From: Rosa chinensis
Lineage: Eukaryota > Streptophyta > Magnoliopsida > Rosales > Rosaceae
Direction of reading: 5' to 3'
NCBI RefSeq assembly: GCF_002994745.2
Contig: NC_037091.1
Location: 31,126,612 to 31,190,611, forward strand
Length of the DNA stretch: 64,000 bases
Both the position numbers and the translations under genes were made by a program. Positions 57,581 through 64,000 of the stretch are shown piece by piece (the first letter of the stretch is position 1; each line of letters starts with the position of its first letter). A model generated the notes under the pieces. The model ran no database searches and was not told the DNA's origin. It saw only the letters and a list, made by a program, of their open reading frames with translations.

Positions 57581-58300
57581 GAGCTCCAAGGAGGGTTTCT
57601 GGGGTGAGAATGGCAACAGTGAGGCATTGGCTTTCGATTTCGAGGAAGTCGAAGTCTATGTGGGATGTGATGTGAATTGATGGACAAGATGAGGGATTTT
57701 GTGGAGGTCAAAGAGGGTGTGGGAGATTAGAGAGGAGGGAAAGTTGCACGGAAAGTGTTTGATGAAATGCCACGGAGAAGTTTGTATGGAGTTGAAGGGA
57801 GAATGGTGGGTAATGGGTGGAGTTTCTGGTTGATTGAGTGAAGAGAAAGGTCGGGAGAGATTGGTTTTTTTTTTTTTTTTGGGGGGGGAGGGGATGGATC
57901 TGGGAGTTTAAGGGTCTAAGGGTTTAGGAGTTTGTAAGGTTTCATTTTTGGCTGTCAAAGATGGGTTTTGATTTTGTGAACGGAAGAGAGACTAATGAGG
58001 AAGAAGTGATGACTTGAAAGTAGGAAGAAAAAAAAAGAATAAAATTAATTAAAAAGAAAAAGGAAGGGAGAAATAAGACAGAGCTATATTTGACATTTTA
58101 CAATTATCGAGTTGAGTTGGCATAGAAGGGATTGTCACTTCAGTGACTTAATGAAGTATTTGGACTAAGAGTTAATGGAATGGACCTATTCGAGAGAAAA
58201 TTGAGAGATCAAGGAGTTTTTGGATGAAATTGAAATGTCAGGCAATGAAATGATTTGGAGGCAAAGTATAGGGACTGAACAGATATTACCCTTATATTAT
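57581..58300. other. Spacer, possible right part of a decayed Pack-MULE
   Basis: A G-rich/T-rich junction lies at ~57867-57890. At 58190-58290, GGACCTATTC, GATGAAATTGAAA and GGGACTGAACAGATATTACCC resemble the inner and outer blocks of the MULE arms. No coding sequence is assigned. Confidence 0.4.
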
Positions 58301-60203
58301 CTATTGAACAAAAATAAATTTAAATGCATAGTGCTAGGGATCCCAAAACTTTGTACCAAAATTACTTACCAAATGACATGGCACATGCCATATCATCAAT
58401 TTCTTTGGAATTTCTGTTGACATAGATTTCCTTGTTGGATATAAAATAAATTTCATTAAATAAAAGTCACAATTAAACAAAATACCAAATTAATTTAGAA
58501 AATGAATAGATGCAGTTGTTATAGCAATCTGGCTCTCTACAACCTTGATACCCAAATCAAAATATATATTAGAAAAAAAAAAGCAATTCCCACATGAAAG
58601 ATTATAACTGGGTCTTTGATGTTTGAGTTTTGAATCGATCTCTGCGAGCTTTCTTAATATCTTTCTTACCTAAAGCTTTTGCAGGTTAATGAGGGCTTGA
58701 AACCATGGCTTATTCCGGTCATTATTGGATAAATAGAACCGAGCATGGATGAGATCAATTAGCTTGTCCATAAATTGAGAATGCTGATAGATAAATAGAC
58801 TTCAAATAAAGAATTGGATAAGAATCAATATTAGTCTTCATAATTTTCCCCATTTAAGCAAGATGAAGCCAATTAACGAATAACATTGGCTGCACTTCAC
58901 GAGAAGCAGTGTAATTATATTTGTAATTGCTTTGATTTTTGTAAAACATTAGGGTTTTGATAATATACAAAATATTTTCTCAAAAACATTCTGTTTTTAA
59001 ATTGAAAATAAATAAATCCATGTCACTGAAATTTATGGAATGATATTGATGAAAATATTGTATGCCACATCATTTGGTACTCAATTTTGTATAAATATTT
59101 GGTGTCTCAAGCATTTTCCTTATAAATTATATAAAATAACTTAAAAAGGAATGTTTTAAATTAAAAAAAATTGATTAAAAAACTAAATATGCTCTCCAAA
59201 ATAGCTAAAGAGTCAAGATAGCTAGAGAGTTTGATAAAGATGCTCTAAGTATGACAATTACAATGGACATAACTATTAGACCGTTACACTAACCTTAAAC
59301 CTACCTAACTCCGATAACCTATGAAGCCACTAACTCACCATTATTTTCACCATAACTCTCAACATAATTCAAAACTTATTTTATTTCCAACATCCTCCCT
59401 TAACTTAGAGTTACTCTAACTTCAAGTTCTTCAAAAGATTCTTGCTCTATTGCCTCTTTATCTTTAACTTACTTCTTTAATGTTGCCTCTTAAAGTCCAT
59501 TGCCCATTTGCTTCTTCATTCAATGCAAGCACCTTAATTTTCTTGGCTTAATTTTTCAGTGACACTTCTCTAGTCACTTTCGGTCCAGGGAGTTTTTTCT
59601 CCCTCACAACTTGTCTCCTTTTTATTTGAGATTCTCTTTGCACCTCACCAATGTTTGATGGCCTTCACACCTCTCAAATTTTGACCCAATATGAGATAGC
59701 TTCTTGACTCTCAATATTTCACAATCTTCTTCTTCACCAATACTAGGGTGGAAATGAACAAGACACCATCTTGTGAAACTTCTTGTTGGAATTTTCTCAT
59801 TCATCTTCTTTTCTTTAACTTCCTCTTTGCTACTTACTTGGAGCTTCCATAGACTTTAACTTGTCTTTGTCTTTATTGACTTCATTGGAAAAACAAGTAT
59901 CTTCATGTCATGCCCTGAGGGAAATATTTTCTTCTGCCTACCATTTGCCACCAATGAGTACTTTTCTTTGGGACATTCACCCAATCTTCATTGCAACATT
60001 GTGTGTTTAGGGAGTCTTGTCAAACTCTTTGCACCATTGTGCTTTTAGGGAGCTTTATCAATTTGACACCATTGTGCCATGCATCTTCATCTTCATTTTG
60101 AGACTTTTGCCACTTCCAGGGAGCATTTTTCTCTTGGAAGCTTTGTGCCATGCTTCTTTTAAGGATTCATGCTCTTCATTCCTTCTGTCAAGGACGTTAA
60201 CTC
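58301..60203. other. AT-rich intergenic or decayed retroelement
   Basis: No gene is recognised. 59390-60180 is CT-rich and contains ATCCTCCCTTAACTT and repeated CACCATTGTGC / AGGGAGC words, which suggests old retrotransposon non-coding sequence. Confidence 0.4.
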
Positions 60204-60375
60204 TGTAGAATATTCTGTAAATATTTGCTTTTTTTGTACGTGTAGATTACGTATTCTGTATAGTTGTAGGAGATTCTTTCCTAGTAGGACTACTCTTGTA
60301 CCTCTTTATAAACCTCCTATTTGGAGATGAATAACATTGAAGTATTCCAAACACATCGAATTTTTATTTTCTACT

Positions 60376-60387
60376 TGGTATCAGAGC
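60376..60387 (+). promoter_or_regulatory. Copia primer-binding site
   Basis: TGGTATCAGAGC is complementary to the 3' end of initiator methionine tRNA (established for Copia elements). It lies directly after the LTR. Confidence 0.85.
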
Positions 60388-60702
60388 AGGTTCAATCTTT
60401 TGAACTTGCACTGTTCTCTTTTTGAAACCCAAAATCCGAATCCCGAAGAATGTACCTAAATCTCGAAAGTCTAAACAATTCTTGAATCATCAATCAATCT
60501 TTCTATCACCATAGGCCGACATCACTAAAACGAAATTGCTACACCTTTTCTTTGATTGAGTACCAGCCGACAAGCATTGCTACATACTTTTGTTTTTTGA
60601 TTAAGTACACTAGCCGACAAAGCCTTGTTCGATTAAGTACTAGCCGACAAAGCTTTGCTGCATACCTCGTTTTGGTCACGTACATGTTGTTAGTTTTACT
60701 CA

Positions 60703-61560
60703 ATGGAAGACGACCATGCCACTCTTGCACTCCACAACATGCCTCCAATCATCAATCATTATCATACCACCGCTCAAGACAATTTGGCTTTTTCAACTGG
60801 CATTGCCTTGAATGAATCCAACTATACCATATGGGCACTGCTTATGAAGATGAGGATTGAAGCACGAGGAAAGGTCGGCTACCTCATTGGAGCCAGAGCT
60901 ATACCAGAGGAAAACTCGGCTGAATTTGAAGGTTGGGCCATAGACAATGAAAAAGTGAAGAGTTGGTTCATTGATTCCATAAAGCCATCACTCATGAATC
61001 AGTAGATCCAACTCCTAATAGCCAACAATGTTTGGGAAGCTGTTGAGAAGACCTTCTATGATGATTATGATGAAACCAGGATTTTTGAATTAAACAAGAA
61101 GTGCTTTGGAGCAAAATAGAATGGTCGGACCATGGCACGGATGCGAGTTCACATGTTTCTTAGTGAACGCGATTCAGAGTATGATCAAGTCTGTGGTGAG
61201 ATTCTGCGTAAAGACCCGAAATTCGACTTGGAGCAAAGTTATGCATATGTTTGGAAGGTGCATTCTGAGAGGCAGGCAATGGGACACGCTTTGAATCCTC
61301 CGTCATGGCTATCAATGCAAACAGGGGCCTCCCCCGGGCTTCTCAACTCCTCCACAATGCTGCCCTCTGGGTAAAACAAATCCATATGCAAATTCCAAGT
61401 GTCCAATCTGTGGAGATTTGGCTCATAGCAAGCAACGGTGCTATGAAGTAATTGGCTACCTTGATTGGTGGAATTTCACCAAGAAACCACAGAAAAACCT
61501 TGGAAAAGTTGTCGTGGCTACTACAGAGAAAGAGCAACCATCTAACGCCTCCGCTAATGT
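60703..61560 (+). pseudogene. Copia gag
   Basis: ATG at 60703 (MEDDHATLALHNMPP) leads to FSTGIALNESNYTIWALLMK, the usual start of the Copia gag (UBN2-like) domain. A stop lies at 61003-61005. The frame continues with LIANNVWEAVEKTF, another stop near 61118, and then MARMRVHMFLSERDSEYDQV. After a shift, a CCHC knuckle is readable: CPICGDLAHSKQRC (about 61397-61438). It encodes the particle protein. At least three lesions are seen. Confidence 0.85.
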
Positions 61561-62408
61561 AGCACAGTTAGGTATGAAGGGTAAGGTATCTATGAATAGT
61601 TCTTGGATAATTGATACAGGTGCATCTGACCATATGACTAATGATCCTAGCCTCTTGAAAAAGTTGAAACCCTCTTCTCAAAATATTGTTTCTACTGCTG
61701 ATGGTACTCTAACTCCGATTACTGGAGAAGGATCTATTGTCCTGTCTGACACATTAACCCTTGATTCTGTGTTGGTTGTTCCTTCATTGGCATATACTCT
61801 CTTATCTATTTTCCAATATTCTAGCAGTAGCATGTATTGTGACATTTTATCCCTCTTTCTATATATTTCAGGACATTCTGACTCGGCGGATTCTTGGTTA
61901 TGGTGTTAGAAGGGGGAAACTCTACTACTTGGATCTGACAGAAAGTGGAGAGCAACAGTTGTTAGGACAAGTGAATCCAGTCAGCGGAGTAGAGAATTCT
62001 AAGGAAACAGTGTGGCTGTGGCATCGTTGTTTGGGTCATCTATCTTTTAGTTATCTTAAAAAATTGCAACCTTATTTGTTTTCAGTTGTTAATGATTCAG
62101 AGTTTCGTTATGATGTATGTGAACTGGCTAAGAGTCATCGAATTTCATATTCACCTAGTTTTAATAAAAGTCCTATTCCATTTATGAAAATTCATTCTGA
62201 TGTCTGGGGTCCTGCCAAGATCCCTTCTCTCTCTGGAGCTTGATATTATGTAACTTTTATTGATGATTGTACTCGTATGACTTGGGTGTCTCTATTGAAG
62301 AGCAAGAGTGATGTGAGTTCCATGTTCAAAGACTTTCACAAGATGGTATCTACACAGTACCAATAGGCTATTCGAGTCTTCCAATCTGACAATGGCGGAG
62401 AGTATGTT
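61561..62408 (+). pseudogene. Copia protease and N-terminal integrase
   Basis: WIIDTGASDHMTNDPSLLKK (around 61600) is an intact Copia protease active site (DTGAS). A shift near 61870 leads to GKLYYLDLTESG and the integrase zinc domain WLWHRCLGHLS...CELAKSHR. The first Cys of the usual CxxC pair appears to be Tyr or Asp-Val here. The core begins HSDVWGPA; a stop at 62241 follows SGA. YYVTFIDDCTRMTW then leads to QSDNGGEYV, which carries the second catalytic Asp. The LTR insertion directly follows. Confidence 0.85.
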
Positions 62409-64000
62409 TGTAACGCCCCAAGCTGCACCTCACCAGCTTAAGCACGTCACAGTGCCGCGAGCCTCTAAAACATAAACCGAACGCTCGATTTATATTCTAG
62501 AGAACCGCTAGGCATTTTGTTTGAAAACTTTTCGTAGAAACACAGCGGAAGCTACAGATATTTTTGAGGTGAAAATAATTGAGTTGCTAAAATTTATTTC
62601 ACTCATCCAGTACTTGGATAAGGATCACACGAGGTATGAATTTCAATGAAAGAGAATTCAACTAAATTTGACACGATGCTAAATAACCACAAGTTCCGAA
62701 ACACGGAGTTCGAGAAATAGAATTTAGAATAAGGTACAAACGATGATTTACCGAACTTGTTTCCGCACACCCAGCTCCTTCCGCTATTGTCCCGTCACCA
62801 GTGCACAATACCTGCATCCATACTGTTGTAGGGGGGTGAGCTTTCGTCCTCGCTGCTCAACAGGAACTCTACCTCAAATAGACTCAAAACCAATAAACAA
62901 ATATTTGGGCTGCCCAGTATGAAAACATATTTAAACCAAATATTTAAAAGAACGACAAACTTTAATGTTTTTCAACTTGAAAACTGATGCATGATGCTTA
63001 AATTAATACGGCGCCAAAACCAAGTATTACCTGATGGCCGGTCCCATAGACCCACTACACGACCTTATCTCAAATTGATTTATCACCAGGTAAGCGTAGC
63101 GAGAGCGTCCACTACCTAGCTACACTCACATACCGAGCTCGTCATTATGATTGGAATACCCGGACGACCGGCGTAACTAACCCTCCGGAGGTTTTGGGGA
63201 TCGAACCCAAAGAAGTCAGAGCCACCCTTCGCTCTCAAGCCATCACATTTCTCACATGGTTTGGTTAGTATGCATTGCATTTGAACATAACCAAACCATA
63301 CCAACTAACATGCATCATTTAATAACAATATATATAAGAAAATCACCAACCGAGGAGAGTCCTGAATCCCTACCTGGATTCCGATGCGTTCTCTCACGTA
63401 CTCCGAGATTTGTGAACCTTCTGTTCCTCGGGTAACTGGAGTCCTAGATTCCGACATTTCGATAGTTAATAACTTTGAACAGTTAAACGAAATCTCAACG
63501 ATTAGTATATCGTCCAATCCCAACTTTTCCTGGTTTGACCAGAAGTTGACCAAGGGTTGACCACATTTGACCATATGACCACGTTTGACCAATCGAGACC
63601 GGTTCGATAATTAACTCAAATTACCGAACAATGACTTGATATTACGATATCAAGCCGATATATTAGGTGCACCAAAACTTTACTCAAGCCACCCAATATA
63701 TATAAATTCCTTTTCTTTATTTATTACTGTTCTAACATATGCACAAGCAAACCAATAACAATCTCGTCAACCAAAGATCCCAAATTTACTTAACCATTTC
63801 ATCACATGGTAATTCAACAAAATTTACTATGGACACCCATAATATTACTTTAGGCCACTTCCACCTCATAATTTCAATTTAACACTAATACCCAATACTG
63901 GTCTTGAACAAAAAGGCATCAACAACGTCATTCAACCAACAACCACAACAATACTGACAAAACATCAAGCTTGATTACCAAAATTCATTCAAATCAATAC
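62409..64000 (-). mobile_element. Long LTR, inverted, partial (continues beyond the window)
   Basis: Reading on the reverse strand, it ends GGGGCGTTACA at 62409. It matches the 3' 1.6 kb of the LTR at 16441-19302 throughout, including the TTGGTCAAACC repeats (~63530-63600) and the tRNA-like block (~63190-63240). The left flank is ATGTT. The other TSD copy is outside the window. Confidence 0.88.

Larger units (their letters stand above)
60204..62408 (+). mobile_element. Ty1/Copia retrotransposon, 5' part
   Basis: A short LTR (about 60204-60375, TGTAGAATATTC...) is followed at 60376 by TGGTATCAGAGC, the initiator-Met tRNA primer-binding site typical of Copia elements. Gag, zinc knuckle, protease and the first half of integrase follow in Copia order. 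The element is cut at 62408 by a long LTR. Its RT, RNase H and 3' LTR must lie beyond 64000 if they survive. Confidence 0.88.

Overview
The window is nuclear DNA of a flowering plant, most likely a eudicot. It has split genes with GT-AG introns, plant-type transposons in every major class, AATAAA-type 3' ends, and GA/CT microsatellites. A Rosaceae source is possible but the sequence does not prove it. Host genes are few. They are the 3' end of an SLC35F-type membrane transporter gene on + (exons from 534, stop at 1818) and one apparently intact five-exon tropinone-reductase-like SDR gene on - (27687-29225). Nearly everything else is transposable elements inserted into one another, and many junctions can be dated relatively because target-site duplications (TSDs) are still readable.

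Layout. 1-2040: transporter 3' end. 2614-4234: an element with ~110 bp inverted termini. 4560-7851: tail of a Ty3/Gypsy element plus its long 3' LTR. 8373-24907: a retroposed sequence flanked by 15 bp TSDs, with a ~16 kb Mutator-like element (MULE, 8943-24884) sitting in its poly(A) tail. The MULE carries a broken Ulp1-type cysteine protease gene (+) facing a broken MURA transposase gene (-). It is itself cut by two solo LTRs (11260-13680, 16441-19302) and a deleted CACTA element (~20386-21666). Many short GC-rich inverted repeats occur only in the MULE's own DNA. 24908-29826: microsatellite, SINE, a LINE-mobilised insert and the SDR gene.

29827-54444: a second MULE-like element, originally about 1.44 kb with long inverted arms. 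It is blown up to 24.6 kb by two LTR elements: a non-coding large retrotransposon derivative (30473-36337) and a 17.3 kb Tat-lineage Ty3/Gypsy element (36709-53989). The Tat element contains a 3.05 kb inverted solo LTR (43004-46055) and an antisense, intron-containing plant mobile domain (PMD) gene (49667-52980). 55152-55964: a Pack-MULE with the start of an NT-C2 (EEIG1/EHBP1-type) gene. 56058-56612: a tandem duplication. 57077-57580: a PPR gene fragment. 60204-62408: the 5' part of a Ty1/Copia element, cut in its integrase by another long LTR (62409 to beyond the window end).

None of the transposon genes looks functional as it stands, because each has stops, frameshifts or insertions. The strongest candidates for something undescribed are the dispersed 15+7+15 hairpin family confined to the Ulp1/MURA element, the Asp-to-Asn change in the protease triad, the antisense PMD gene in the Tat element, and the 32 bp repeat array that is open in all three forward frames.
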